Below are positions 1 through 7,770 of a stretch of 64,000 nt of DNA, piece after piece (position 1 is the stretch's first letter; each line of letters starts with the position of its first letter). The notes beneath the pieces were generated by a model that saw only the letters and a program-made list of their open reading frames with translations, made no database searches and was not told the DNA's origin. The DNA is from Rhizobium sp. WYCCWR10014 (GTDB taxonomy: Bacteria > Pseudomonadota > Alphaproteobacteria > Rhizobiales > Rhizobiaceae). Both the position numbers and the translations under genes were made by a program. The stretch is from NCBI RefSeq assembly GCF_001657485.1, contig NZ_LXFU01000052.1:62001-126000 (forward strand), read 5' to 3'.

Positions 1-229
1 TCTTGATCTCGGTGCCGGACCACTTGCCGAACAGGATGCGATCGCCGGGCTTGACATCGAGCGCCTGGATCTGGCCGGCGTCGTTGCGCGCGCCGGGGCC
101 GACGGCGATCACTTCGCCTTCCTGCGGCTTCTCCTTGGCAGTGTCGGGAATAATGATGCCGCCCTTGGTCTTTTCCTCTGAATCGACCCGGCGGACGAGA
201 ATGCGGTCATGAAGCGGTCGGAACGACAT
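1..229 (-). CDS. groES: Co-chaperonin GroES (cut by left edge)
   Basis: GroES is the 10-kDa lid of the GroEL folding chamber in the cytoplasm. The 76 visible codons read MSFRPLHDRILVRRVDSEEK, then TKGGIIIPDTAKEKPQEGEV, then the GDRILFGKWSGTEIK block typical of GroES, so about three quarters of the usual ~95-105 residues are present and the C-terminus lies outside the window. The start at 229 follows a GGAGGAAG ribosome site. groEL would be expected next on the minus strand, before position 1. The upstream DNA carries a CIRCE element (487-513), which suggests HrcA heat-shock repression. Rhizobia carry several groESL copies, and I cannot tell which one this is. Confidence 0.95.
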   Translation of the reverse strand, partial: MSFRPLHDRILVRRVDSEEKTKGGIIIPDTAKEKPQEGEVIAVGPGARNDAGQIQALDVKPGDRILFGKWSGTEIK

Positions 230-266
230 GTCTTCCTCCATCGACAAACAATGATGACGTTGTTCC

Positions 267-378
267 TAGAGCATCATGCCGAAAAGTGTGATCGGTTTTC
301 GGACGACATCATGCTCTAACTACTAATTAGAGCAGGATTCAGATTTTAGGCCGAGCAGGCCTGAAATCATCCTGTTCT
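267..378 (-). repeat. RIME1 intergenic mosaic element, copy 1
   Basis: This is a ~112-bp element made of two imperfect palindromes: one beginning AGAGCATCATGCCGAAAAG and closing with CATCATGCTCT, then one beginning AGAGCAGGATTCAGATTTTAGG and closing with ATCATCCTGTTCT. Its reverse complement matches the copies at 13819-13931 and 51986-52095. It fits the RIME1 family (about 106-109 bp, two large palindromes) known from Rhizobium and Sinorhizobium. It lies between the CIRCE element and groES, so it is probably within the transcribed groES leader. The rest of the gene-free stretch 230-693 holds only the CIRCE element and no further recognisable feature. Confidence 0.85.
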
Positions 379-486
379 GGCCAGACCGGATGACCAGTCC
401 GGGCGGGTGCGCAGCGCTCGCGCGCGAGCCCTGCGAGAACAATTTGGTTCGGCGGCTTTGCAATTCAAGAGGGGGTGAAAGGAAAA

Positions 487-513
487 TTGGCACTCTCTGC
501 CGATGAGTGCTAA
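487..513. promoter_or_regulatory. CIRCE element (HrcA operator)
   Basis: The sequence TTGGCACTC, nine bases, then GAGTGCTAA matches the CIRCE consensus (TTAGCACTC-N9-GAGTGCTAA) with one mismatch. HrcA binds CIRCE to repress groESL. It sits 258 bp upstream of the groES start, a long distance that leaves room for the RIME1 element in the leader. Confidence 0.85.
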
Positions 514-693
514 CGGCTGGCAGGGAACAGAAAATCGCCTCTCACGTTCGAATGATGAAGGCGACGGCGTGGTGCCGAAGGCGAGTTCGAGCAGGATTGA
601 GGCTTGAATCCGGATTTCGGCATTCCCAACTCTTTACTGATCGAGGCTTGCTTGAGCTCGGTCATCGTCCCACGTCTTTTTGGAGTGAGTGAC

Positions 694-984
694 ATGGAAG
701 AGAAGACCAATATCATCAAAGACCTCAGTATCGAGGAGCGCGAGGAAATCCTCGTCGATATCGCTCGCACGCTGGAGGACACGGCGCGTGAGGCCTATGT
801 CGAAGGCAACACGCAGTTTGCCGCACTTTCCAACAACATGGCTGAAGCGATCCGCGTCAACGCCGATGAACTCGCCCGTGACGATCCGGAAAATGCCGAG
901 CTCGTATTTCAGCAGGCGACGGCGATGATCTCGCAATTCGAGGCCGTGCACCCCTATCGGATGGTGAGTATGGCCGTCCATTGA
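694..984 (+). CDS. Uncharacterised small acidic protein (96 aa)
   Basis: I do not recognise a family. The start at 694 (MEEKTNIIKDLSIEEREEIL) is preferred over an in-frame start at 604 because it follows a GGAGTGAG ribosome site. The protein is soluble, rich in Glu, Asp and Ala, and predicted mainly helical, with no signal peptide or membrane segment. The antisense reading frame over the same bases looks like a shadow. It opens a run of same-strand small genes (694-2260) that looks like accessory or stress-related content. Function unknown. Confidence 0.6.
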   Translation: MEEKTNIIKDLSIEEREEILVDIARTLEDTAREAYVEGNTQFAALSNNMAEAIRVNADELARDDPENAELVFQQATAMISQFEAVHPYRMVSMAVH

Positions 985-1092
985 TCGCCGGATGCGGGGC
1001 CCCGCCTCGATCCCCCGCTCAAATCAATCGCCAGCCGCGCGGAACTCTCACTGTTTGCGAAGGTTATTGGATCACAACATCGAAGGTGATCC

Positions 1093-1455
1093 ATGACGAC
1101 TTACAAATCCAGCGTGCCGCCCGAGAGCGGCACCGACGACGCGCGGTCCGCCGATACAGAACGGGCCGAGACCGATCGCAAAAGGGCATTGGAAACTGCC
1201 CGACGCAACGCCAGCTCGGCATTAGATCGTGATCGCGGCACCGAAACCGAAACCCCAAGCCTGAAGCTTGCAAAGGAATATCTCAGCCTCGGCGGCCACC
1301 GCCGATCCATGATAGACGACAATATCACCGATGTTCGCCAATGGGACCAGGATCCGCCGGAAGCCGAACGGTTCTGGAAGGAACGGGTGGAGACGCTTCC
1401 AAAGGATCAACGCAAGCAGGTGGAGGATTTTCTTCCAACCATCAACACGCCCTGA
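1093..1455 (+). CDS. Uncharacterised protein (120 aa)
   Basis: I do not recognise a family. The N-terminal half is low-complexity and charged (many Arg, Glu, Asp, Thr), suggesting disorder. The C-terminal half has a conserved-looking segment, LAKEYLSLGGHRRSMIDDNI, then W-rich and Arg/Glu-rich helices. There is no signal peptide or transmembrane segment. It lies ~110 bp after the previous small gene and 53 bp before the DUF2934 gene, so the three may be cotranscribed. Function unknown. Confidence 0.55.
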   Translation: MTTYKSSVPPESGTDDARSADTERAETDRKRALETARRNASSALDRDRGTETETPSLKLAKEYLSLGGHRRSMIDDNITDVRQWDQDPPEAERFWKERVETLPKDQRKQVEDFLPTINTP

Positions 1456-1508
1456 AAGGGCGGCCGAGCCGCCCTTCGGACGGCTCATTCCAATGCGCGG
1501 AGCAGATC

Positions 1509-1835
1509 ATGGCTATAGACAAGCACGAGCAGATACGCCAGCGCGCCTACGAAATCTGGGAGGCCGAAGGCCGCCCGGATGGCGCCGACCAGCGCCATTG
1601 GCTTCAAGCCTGCGACGAGCTGTCGGGCGAGGATGAGAATGAGACGCTGCAGAATCTGCTCGATGAAGACGACCGGGATGATGCGGCGCTGCTTCAAGGC
1701 GCCGGTGAGAGCGGCAATCTCGATCGGCGGCGGGCGAGGCCCGCCCAGGCCGTCGTGGCTTCCGTCCCCGACATCGAGATGACGACGGGCGAAAAACCCT
1801 CCCGGCGGAAGATCAGGAAGACCGAGGGACCGTGA
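1509..1835 (+). CDS. DUF2934 family protein (108 aa)
   Basis: The N-terminus (IRQRAYEIWEAEGRPDGADQ, then RHWLQA) matches DUF2934, a short helical domain common in rhizobia and often near stress genes. Its molecular role is unknown. The start at 1509 (MAIDKHEQ) fits the family start, whereas the longer in-frame reading from 1341 overlaps the previous gene and is not supported. After the domain the protein is acidic and then basic (RRKIRK near the end) and probably disordered. Its stop TGA overlaps a possible GTG start of the next gene, pointing to translational coupling. Confidence 0.75.
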   Translation: MAIDKHEQIRQRAYEIWEAEGRPDGADQRHWLQACDELSGEDENETLQNLLDEDDRDDAALLQGAGESGNLDRRRARPAQAVVASVPDIEMTTGEKPSRRKIRKTEGP

Positions 1836-2260
1836 TTGCCATGCAGCATCTCGACCATGCCATCCAGATCGCTCTTACAGCCCATGAAGGTAAGGCGGAC
1901 AAAACCGGCCGGCCTTTCTTCGAACACTGCCAGCGAGTAGCCCTTCTGGTTTCAGGTGACGAGACGCGAACGGTCGCTTACCTTCATGACGTCGTCGAGA
2001 AGGGAAACGGCTGGACGCTCGACAGGCTGAGGGAAGAAGGCTTTCCGCCGGCGATCATCTCGGCGGTGAATGCTCTGACACGGCGGCCGGACGAGCCGGA
2101 TGACGACTTCGTCAGACGTGCGGCATCAAACCCGCTGGCCTTGCCGGTCAAACGGGCCGATCTCGAAGACAATCTCCGGCAGGCCGAACAAGCTGGCAAG
2201 AAAACGGAAAAATACCAGCGCGGCCTGGATCTCCTGCATGATATCAGGAACGGACAATAG
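1832..2260 (+). CDS. HD-domain phosphohydrolase-like protein
   Basis: This is a 142-residue single-domain protein related to the HD domain of RelA/SpoT-type (p)ppGpp hydrolases. It shows H32 in FFEHCQRVA and the HD pair at 52-53 in AYLHDVVEKG, which are metal ligands in the family. No synthetase or TGS domain is present, so any (p)ppGpp hydrolase activity (Mesh1/SAH-like) is an inference. Start choices are GTG 1832, overlapping the DUF2934 stop, and ATG 1841 (MQHLDHAI). It ends the small-gene run. Confidence 0.7.
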   Translation: MIAMQHLDHAIQIALTAHEGKADKTGRPFFEHCQRVALLVSGDETRTVAYLHDVVEKGNGWTLDRLREEGFPPAIISAVNALTRRPDEPDDDFVRRAASNPLALPVKRADLEDNLRQAEQAGKKTEKYQRGLDLLHDIRNGQ

Positions 2261-2365
2261 GAGTTCGGACGAATTTGCGCAGTTCGCCTGCAACTTCCAC
2301 CAAGGTTGGCAATCGGCGCAAGAGCGCACTGCTCGGCTTGCATGTCATGTGAGCGACCGTAAGTT

Positions 2366-2392
2366 GGCCTCCGCTGTGCAGCGGCGGAGGCC
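2366..2392. terminator. Hairpin between convergent genes
   Basis: GGCCTCCGC and GCGGAGGCC form a perfect 9-bp stem around a 9-base loop, between the HD gene (plus) and the next minus-strand gene. There is no clear T-tract, so it could act as a weak bidirectional terminator. Confidence 0.55.
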
Positions 2393-2404
2393 GTTTGGCC
2401 CTAT

Positions 2405-2674
2405 TCATGCTTTGTTGGTAAACCACACCGTCGGCGCGCCGAGCACGCCTCCCGTGCGCATCGCCGTCTTCAGCTCGTCCAGCTTGCTGAACGTTTGCGC
2501 CGCTTCAAGCGTGGCAAACTCGTGGGTGACGGTAATATCGTTCGGATTGTCGATGGCTCGATAAACGGCTTGCGCCGTCACCCCATTGGCCTTCTGCACC
2601 GGCGAAAACGCATCATATATCTTGCGCCAGGCGGCGTAATCGGAGACCTCGTGCCTTACGAATAACGTCGTCAT
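2405..2674 (-). CDS. Small dimeric alpha/beta-barrel-like protein (89 aa)
   Basis: The sequence begins MTTLFVRHEVSDYAAWRKIY and has the V-x-H-x-V-x-D-Y/F-x-x-W pattern of small ferredoxin-like dimeric alpha/beta-barrel proteins (ABM/cyclase-like superfamily). Many of these are uncharacterised. No catalytic residues can be assigned. The next gene upstream (2719-2982) encodes a protein with the same length and layout, so the two look like diverged tandem paralogues transcribed together, 44 bp apart. The family call rests on pattern only. Confidence 0.65.
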   Translation of the reverse strand: MTTLFVRHEVSDYAAWRKIYDAFSPVQKANGVTAQAVYRAIDNPNDITVTHEFATLEAAQTFSKLDELKTAMRTGGVLGAPTVWFTNKA

Positions 2675-2718
2675 ATCATCCTCCCGCGTTGCATTTCCAG
2701 GTTTGGTTGAGACGCCTG

Positions 2719-2982
2719 TTACGATTGCACGAGGAACACCAAGCTCTCGGGCAAGACGCCGTCATGCGCCATAGCGTCAGCCGCTGCCTTGGTCTGCATG
2801 AAGGCCATCAACTTATCCATATCAGCAACGTCCATGACCAGGCCAACGTGGTTAGGCGTTTGAGGATCTGTAAACGTGCGAATGTTGGTGACGCCGATCG
2901 GTTCGAATATCTGTTTACGCATTGGTGAAGCGAGCCAGTGCTTCGTGTCTTTGACATTGTGATGGACCATTATGGTAGGCAT
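2719..2982 (-). CDS. Small dimeric alpha/beta-barrel-like protein (87 aa), paralogue
   Basis: It starts MPTIMVHHNVKDTKHWLASP and continues with HVGLVMDVADMDKLMAFMQT, the beta-alpha-beta repeat of small dimeric alpha/beta-barrel proteins. Its layout parallels the neighbouring 89-residue protein (2405-2674). It is the first gene of a likely two-gene minus-strand unit, preceded by an AGGAGGATG-like ribosome site. The function is unknown; possible roles include handling of small oxidised metabolites, as in other members. Confidence 0.6.
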   Translation of the reverse strand: MPTIMVHHNVKDTKHWLASPMRKQIFEPIGVTNIRTFTDPQTPNHVGLVMDVADMDKLMAFMQTKAAADAMAHDGVLPESLVFLVQS

Positions 2983-3230
2983 TGCATCCTCCTCTGGCCT
3001 TGAAAAATGAAAGGCCAGTACATCACTACGCTTTGCTAAACTTTAGTTCAACAATATTGCGATGAGGGGGTGTTTTGCTATTTTTGCTGAAAATATAAAT
3101 ATAACTATTTGGAGTAATCCGAAAATATTACGGTTGGCCACCGGTTTTGGCGCGTGTTATTTTCCGACAATGGCTGTTGCAATAGGTCCGGCGTCCGCGA
3201 CCGCCGCGCGTAAGGCAATGAAGGTTCAGG

Positions 3231-3737
3231 ATGAACGAACGCCAACCATTTGATCTCAGAGCCTATGTGCACGACATCGGAACAAGGCCATGCTTTATCT
3301 GCGGCTTGGTCAAGAACGACCCCGCTTTCTTTCACCATCGCGTTTTTGAAGACGACGACACGATCATCTTCCTGAGCAAATATCCCACTCTGCCTGGCTA
3401 CTGCCTTGTCTGTCCGAGGGAGGACCTCGAGGATCTGGCGGGAGACATGACGACCGATGAATATCTTCGACTACAGGAGAAGGTGCATATTTTGTCTCGC
3501 GCGCTCAAAAGCGTGTTCGACGCCGAGCGAATTTATGTGCTTTCGCTCGGCAGCCAGCAAGCCAATAGCCACCTGCATTTTCATGTCGCTCCCTTGCCCT
3601 CAGGCGTACCCCTTGAAGAGCAGCAATACCACGCGCTGATGGCGGAGCACGGGGTTCTGCAGATACCTGATGATCAAATGGCACAGCTGTCGCAGCGCAT
3701 TGCCGAAGCATACCGTTCTGAGTTGACCGCACGATAA
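3231..3737 (+). CDS. HIT-family hydrolase (168 aa)
   Basis: HIT proteins are nucleotidyl hydrolases or transferases acting on substrates such as dinucleoside polyphosphates. The active-site triad motif is present as SHLHFHVAP, with H114, H116 and H118. A Cys pair (C21 and C24 in CFICG) near the N-terminus resembles the structural zinc site of some HIT proteins. Length and layout fit the Hint/FHIT-like branch, but the exact substrate cannot be inferred. The gene stands alone, 247 bp from its divergent neighbour and convergent with the DUF2264 gene. Confidence 0.85.
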   Translation: MNERQPFDLRAYVHDIGTRPCFICGLVKNDPAFFHHRVFEDDDTIIFLSKYPTLPGYCLVCPREDLEDLAGDMTTDEYLRLQEKVHILSRALKSVFDAERIYVLSLGSQQANSHLHFHVAPLPSGVPLEEQQYHALMAEHGVLQIPDDQMAQLSQRIAEAYRSELTAR

Positions 3738-3783
3738 TCAACCGGCTGGCCCGCAGTCGAAACCCGGAAGCTAATGCTCCAAG

Positions 3784-5634
3784 CTATGTCCCGAGGGCGA
3801 ATGCCGGCACCCGTACGCCGTTCTCACGAAAGAGCCGCTTCACCTCGTCGAGGCGGGGGCAAGCGGGCGGGTTATCGAGCGCTTTTGCCCAATTCTCGCG
3901 ACGGGGCAGGGCCATCGCGGCGGTGACGAGCATGGTGGTTCCGGGGCCGATTTCGCCGCGCAGCTGTGGCAGCAGGGTCTTGGCGTGGATGAGGTTGGTG
4001 TTTGGTATCGGGCTCATCGCATGGCCGGCCCTTCGATTGGGCGATAGATCGACGATCGCGCTGACGTCGGTCTGTCCATACCAGACGGCCCGGCCATCGC
4101 TTACATCTGAGCGGTCGGCATTGAAATCAGCGCGTTCGATCGCAAAGCCGCCCTCGATGGTGCTGAGGGTACGCGGCGTAGTGATGCGGTGCATGCGGAT
4201 GTGCCACGGGTTTTCGGGAAGCAACCAGGTTTCGATCATGACGTCATTCCAGGGGCGCCAGCGCGAATAGAGCAGGTCGCCTGTTATCAGCGCCTCTTCG
4301 AGGGTTTCCCGCATGCGGAAATGGACGCCGTCGTCGGAAAGGCCCAGCATGCCGTCGAAGCTTGCGGCGGAAAAATTCCGGTCGTCGGCTTCGATGTTGA
4401 AGGCGTAGCGCGTGGAGTAGACGAATTTCGAATATTTCTCGTTTGCGCCGAGCATCTTGTCGTGCTGCTGCCCTGAGGAGAGTACGACCACATTTCCCGG
4501 CGTGTGCATGGCGACCATTCCGGCCGGCTTAAGCGCAACCGGCTCCGGAAATTCCGGTTGCGGCGCCTCCTCGGCGGTCCAGAATGGATGATCCCCTGCA
4601 AGGGCGAGCGGCAGGAAGAATTTCAGCGCCCAATAGGGCGACCCGGGAGAGTTGTAGCTCTCGCTCATGAAGAGGTTCGGGTAGCCGTAGCCGACGGAGA
4701 GAACGCCGTCGCGATCGGCAATCGGCATCGCCGACCACCAGCGGATATGGCGCATGTAATACCCCTTGATCTCCGCCCAGGGCAGCGCTTCGACGCCGGC
4801 AAAGCCAAGCGCGCCCCAGAAACCGCCCGCCGCGAAGCGGTAGGTCTGGCTGCGGCCGAAGGCGAGTGCTGCGCCATCGGGACCGAACCAGTGGCGGATA
4901 TCCCTGGTGAAGATCCGGGCGCGATCCCGGAAGCGCTCCTTGCGAGCCTCGTCGCCCTTGGCCAGCACCGTATAGATCAGGCCGTAGAAATGCATGGCGA
5001 AGGGAATGTAATGATCGACCCGCCGCACCGGCCCGTCGCGATACCAGCCGGCCCCGAGGTCGAAGGCTTCCAATTCATCGAGATAGGCGAGGGTTTTCCG
5101 GTGATCGAACGCCACGCTTACGCGTTCCAGCCCAAGATCGATGAGCACACGAAAGAATTTCCAGTTGTTGTCGATGAATTCCAGCGCGCGCGCCTTGAGA
5201 AGATAGGCGGCGACCGTCTTCTTTTCGCTGTCGTCAAGCGGTTCCCAGATATGCTCGGGCACGAGCGCCAGGGCGAAGCCGACGGCTGCGAGCTCGACCA
5301 GCCGCTGATTGCGGTCGGCAAGATCGCCCCAATATTCGGGGTGGGCAGGATTGGTGCCGTTTGCGAGCCCGCGCCGATAGAGGTCCCAATGCGGAAACAC
5401 GCCGCCGCCCGCAGCGAGAGGAACAATTCCCCAGAGCGGCCGCGCAAATCCCTCCAGATCCGCCGCCGCCCGGTCGAAGATCGCGCCAGCCGCACCGAGG
5501 CGCACACGGGCGCCGCCTTCGGAAAAATACGGCAGGAGTGGCTCGAACAGATCGATGACGGCCTTGGCGAGGTCGTCGCGTGTCTTCAGGGCATTGCCGA
5601 AAAGCGGATTGGCCCGGGCGGGATCATATATCAT
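3784..5634 (-). CDS. DUF2264 protein, probable uronide glycosidase
   Basis: The 616-residue protein matches the DUF2264 layout: an N-terminal helical (probably alpha/alpha barrel) part with motifs such as HWDLYRRGLANGTNPAHPEY, DNNWKFFRVLIDLGLE and GPVRRVDHYIPFAMHFYGL, then a C-terminal beta-rich part. As I recall, some DUF2264 proteins are classed as GH154 beta-glucuronidases, which fits the neighbouring GH88 gene. There is no signal peptide, so it should act in the cytosol on imported sugars. It is the last gene of the minus-strand operon from 11862, separated from the binding-protein gene by a strong hairpin (5667-5693). The activity is inferred. Confidence 0.8.
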   Translation of the reverse strand: MIYDPARANPLFGNALKTRDDLAKAVIDLFEPLLPYFSEGGARVRLGAAGAIFDRAAADLEGFARPLWGIVPLAAGGGVFPHWDLYRRGLANGTNPAHPEYWGDLADRNQRLVELAAVGFALALVPEHIWEPLDDSEKKTVAAYLLKARALEFIDNNWKFFRVLIDLGLERVSVAFDHRKTLAYLDELEAFDLGAGWYRDGPVRRVDHYIPFAMHFYGLIYTVLAKGDEARKERFRDRARIFTRDIRHWFGPDGAALAFGRSQTYRFAAGGFWGALGFAGVEALPWAEIKGYYMRHIRWWSAMPIADRDGVLSVGYGYPNLFMSESYNSPGSPYWALKFFLPLALAGDHPFWTAEEAPQPEFPEPVALKPAGMVAMHTPGNVVVLSSGQQHDKMLGANEKYSKFVYSTRYAFNIEADDRNFSAASFDGMLGLSDDGVHFRMRETLEEALITGDLLYSRWRPWNDVMIETWLLPENPWHIRMHRITTPRTLSTIEGGFAIERADFNADRSDVSDGRAVWYGQTDVSAIVDLSPNRRAGHAMSPIPNTNLIHAKTLLPQLRGEIGPGTTMLVTAAMALPRRENWAKALDNPPACPRLDEVKRLFRENGVRVPAFALGT

Positions 5635-5666
5635 TGTCAGGCTCGAAATTCATGAAAAGCAGGATC

Positions 5667-5693
5667 GGCCGCGGGCAGATATTGCCCGCGGCC
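5667..5693 (-). terminator. Perfect 11-bp hairpin after binding-protein gene
   Basis: GGCCGCGGGCA and TGCCCGCGGCC pair perfectly around a 5-base loop, in the 77-bp gap between the binding-protein stop and the DUF2264 start. There is no T-tract, so within the operon it more likely shields the upstream mRNA from 3' decay or partly attenuates DUF2264 expression. Confidence 0.7.
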
Positions 5694-5711
5694 GTCGATA
5701 TTTCTGGACGC

Positions 5712-6986
5712 TTATTTGATGGCCTTCACGCCTTCGGTCATTTCCTTCAGCCCTTCATCGACGGAGGTGCTGTCGGTCATGATCGCGTCATGCACCCGGT
5801 TGAGCACGACCTCGATCTTGGCGGCGTTCGGGTTGACCGCCATCTCCAGGTAGGTTTTCGACGGCTTCAGCGCCTCCTTGCTGGCCGCATCCTCAGGAAA
5901 GCCGGGTGTTGCCGCGATCTTGGCGCTGACGTCATCCGTCTTGAGCGCAGGGAAGGTGCCCGTCGACGCGATGACTGCCGCGCCCTCAGGACCGGTGACG
6001 AACTTGATGAAATCGAGCGCGGCATCCTTGTGGTCGGAATTGGCGTTGACCGCCAGCCCGGAGATCTGCGCGGCGGTCGTGCCGGTTGCCACACCGTCGG
6101 GATGCGGGAACTTCACGATGCCCCAGTTCTTGCTCTTCGATTCACCCGATTTCACCTTGGTGATCTGGGTGCCGACGAACCAGGTTCCCATCGGCAGCAT
6201 GCCGATCGTGCCATTGAAGAAGAGCGCCGAATAATGTGTGTTCGACGTCTTCAGGAAAGCATAGGAGGGAATCGCGCCATCCTTCTGCAGGGTCAGCGCC
6301 CGCTCGTACCAGGGCTTCAGGAAGCCGTAATCGCCGTCGACCAGCGTGTGTTTTCCGTCGAGGATGGCGGGCAGTTGAACGGTCGACCGCCAGGTATGCA
6401 GAAGCGCGCCATAGGTCTTGTTCGTGCCCATGCCGCCCGAAAGCTTCTCGGCGGTTTCGTCGAACTGCGCCCAGGTCATGTCATTGGTGGGATAGGCGAC
6501 GCCTGATTTGTCGAATATATCCTTGTTGTAATAGACGACCCAGAAGTCGGACCGGAACGGCAGGGAGTAGATCTTGCCGTCGATGGTCAGCTCCTCGATC
6601 AGGCCGCCATAGGGAGCCGGGTCGATTTTCTGATCCTTCACGAAGCTGCTAAGATCGGCGATGTTGCCGGCGCGCACCAGATTGGTGTAGCCCGGCACAT
6701 CCTTGATGGTGACGATGTCGATGTCCTTGGAGCCGCCGGTCAGCTGCGTCGAGATCATCTGCTGATAGTCCTGCGAGCCGAGGTCCATCGGCTCGAACTT
6801 CACGTTGGGGTGCTTGGCCTGATAGGCCTCGATCAGCGGTTTGTAATAGGCGGTCTTGTCCCAGTCCCACAAAGCCCATTTGAGCGTCACCGCGTCTTGG
6901 GCAAGCGCTGCCCCGGCCGTCATCGCCGCCAAGGTGAAACCTGCCACGGCAAGTTTCACCGTCCCTCCGAATTTATCCAAATACAT
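5712..6986 (-). CDS. ABC sugar importer, substrate-binding protein
   Basis: This is a periplasmic solute-binding protein of family 1 (CUT1 type, ~424 residues). It has an N-terminal signal peptide ending near ALA-QDA (residue ~29), then the usual TLKWALWDWDKTAYYKPLIEAY and DIFDKSG-type motifs. The start at 6986 is preferred to 7010 because GGAAGGAG lies just upstream of it. It sits in an operon with both permeases, the ATPase, GH88, DUF624 and DUF2264 genes, so the ligand is probably an unsaturated uronic-acid oligosaccharide. The order is unusual because the binding-protein gene is near the operon end instead of first. Confidence 0.9.
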   Translation of the reverse strand: MYLDKFGGTVKLAVAGFTLAAMTAGAALAQDAVTLKWALWDWDKTAYYKPLIEAYQAKHPNVKFEPMDLGSQDYQQMISTQLTGGSKDIDIVTIKDVPGYTNLVRAGNIADLSSFVKDQKIDPAPYGGLIEELTIDGKIYSLPFRSDFWVVYYNKDIFDKSGVAYPTNDMTWAQFDETAEKLSGGMGTNKTYGALLHTWRSTVQLPAILDGKHTLVDGDYGFLKPWYERALTLQKDGAIPSYAFLKTSNTHYSALFFNGTIGMLPMGTWFVGTQITKVKSGESKSKNWGIVKFPHPDGVATGTTAAQISGLAVNANSDHKDAALDFIKFVTGPEGAAVIASTGTFPALKTDDVSAKIAATPGFPEDAASKEALKPSKTYLEMAVNPNAAKIEVVLNRVHDAIMTDSTSVDEGLKEMTEGVKAIK

Positions 6987-7021
6987 TCCCGTTCTCCTTC
7001 CCTGGATCATCTCTGGATCAG

Positions 7022-7750
7022 TTATTTTATGAAGCGTCTCGTATGCGGTTCGCGGTGCGGCTGCGTTGCGTTTGGCAGGTCTAGAACCGTCACCGCCGCC
7101 CGATGGACGCCGAATGCGACGGCGAACATTCCGAGTGAAAAATTGAAGGTTGCCGGCATGAACACCGAAACCGGATAGAAGAGGATGTGCGCCACCCAGA
7201 GGCTGGCGGTAAAGGCGAGCGCGGCAAGCGCCGGGAGCGGACGGATGACCGAGGCGACCGCGGCCAGGCGCAGCAGCCTCAGAGCCGGCAGATCACGCAT
7301 CACCATCAAAACGATGAGATGGCAGGCGAGAACCGCGATGAAAGCGGTGGCGACGAGGGCGATGGTCAGCGGTGCGCTGAGCAACAGGTTGTCGCGCGCG
7401 CCTGCGGCATAGGTGACGATCGCATAGAGGCCGATTGCAAGCGCGCCGCTCAACGCCAGGCCCCAGGCGGTGGCGCGCCAGAAGTAGCGCAGAAAAGCTT
7501 CCGTGAAGTCCCTGAGCAGATAGGTGTTGCGATCTTCCGCCAAGGCTACCGAGACCCGGGCCATGGCGGCGAGCGCCGCCGGCAGCGTCACGACGAAGAG
7601 GCCGGCCAGGATGAAGAGGATGTTCAGCTTGACCATCTCCCACCATTCGCGGACGAGGATCTCGGTGAACAGGGCAAGGCCGGTCCTCTTCGGCGCATCC
7701 TTCGGAATGCCCGGCCCCTCCCTCGTCCACATGTCCCGCAACCACTGCAT
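7022..7750 (-). CDS. DUF624/YesL-like membrane protein
   Basis: The ~242-residue protein has about five hydrophobic segments (for example NILFILAGLFVVTLPAALAA, LTIALVATAFIAVLACHLIV and LAALAFTASLWVAHILFYP) and fits DUF624, named for YesL of the Bacillus rhamnogalacturonan (yes) operon. Members are typically encoded beside oligosaccharide ABC importers and uronide hydrolases, as here. Their role is unknown; an accessory to the importer is a reasonable guess. The second Met (7750) is preferred as start because GGGAG lies ~6 bases upstream. It lies between the ATPase and the binding-protein gene. Confidence 0.8.
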   Translation of the reverse strand: MQWLRDMWTREGPGIPKDAPKRTGLALFTEILVREWWEMVKLNILFILAGLFVVTLPAALAAMARVSVALAEDRNTYLLRDFTEAFLRYFWRATAWGLALSGALAIGLYAIVTYAAGARDNLLLSAPLTIALVATAFIAVLACHLIVLMVMRDLPALRLLRLAAVASVIRPLPALAALAFTASLWVAHILFYPVSVFMPATFNFSLGMFAVAFGVHRAAVTVLDLPNATQPHREPHTRRFIK

Positions 7751-7770
7751 AGCCATCTCCCGCAGGCGCC

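Noticed and set aside
634..981. Minus-strand open frame over the 96-residue small gene
   Set aside because: The plus-strand reading has a ribosome site and balanced composition; the antisense reading has neither.
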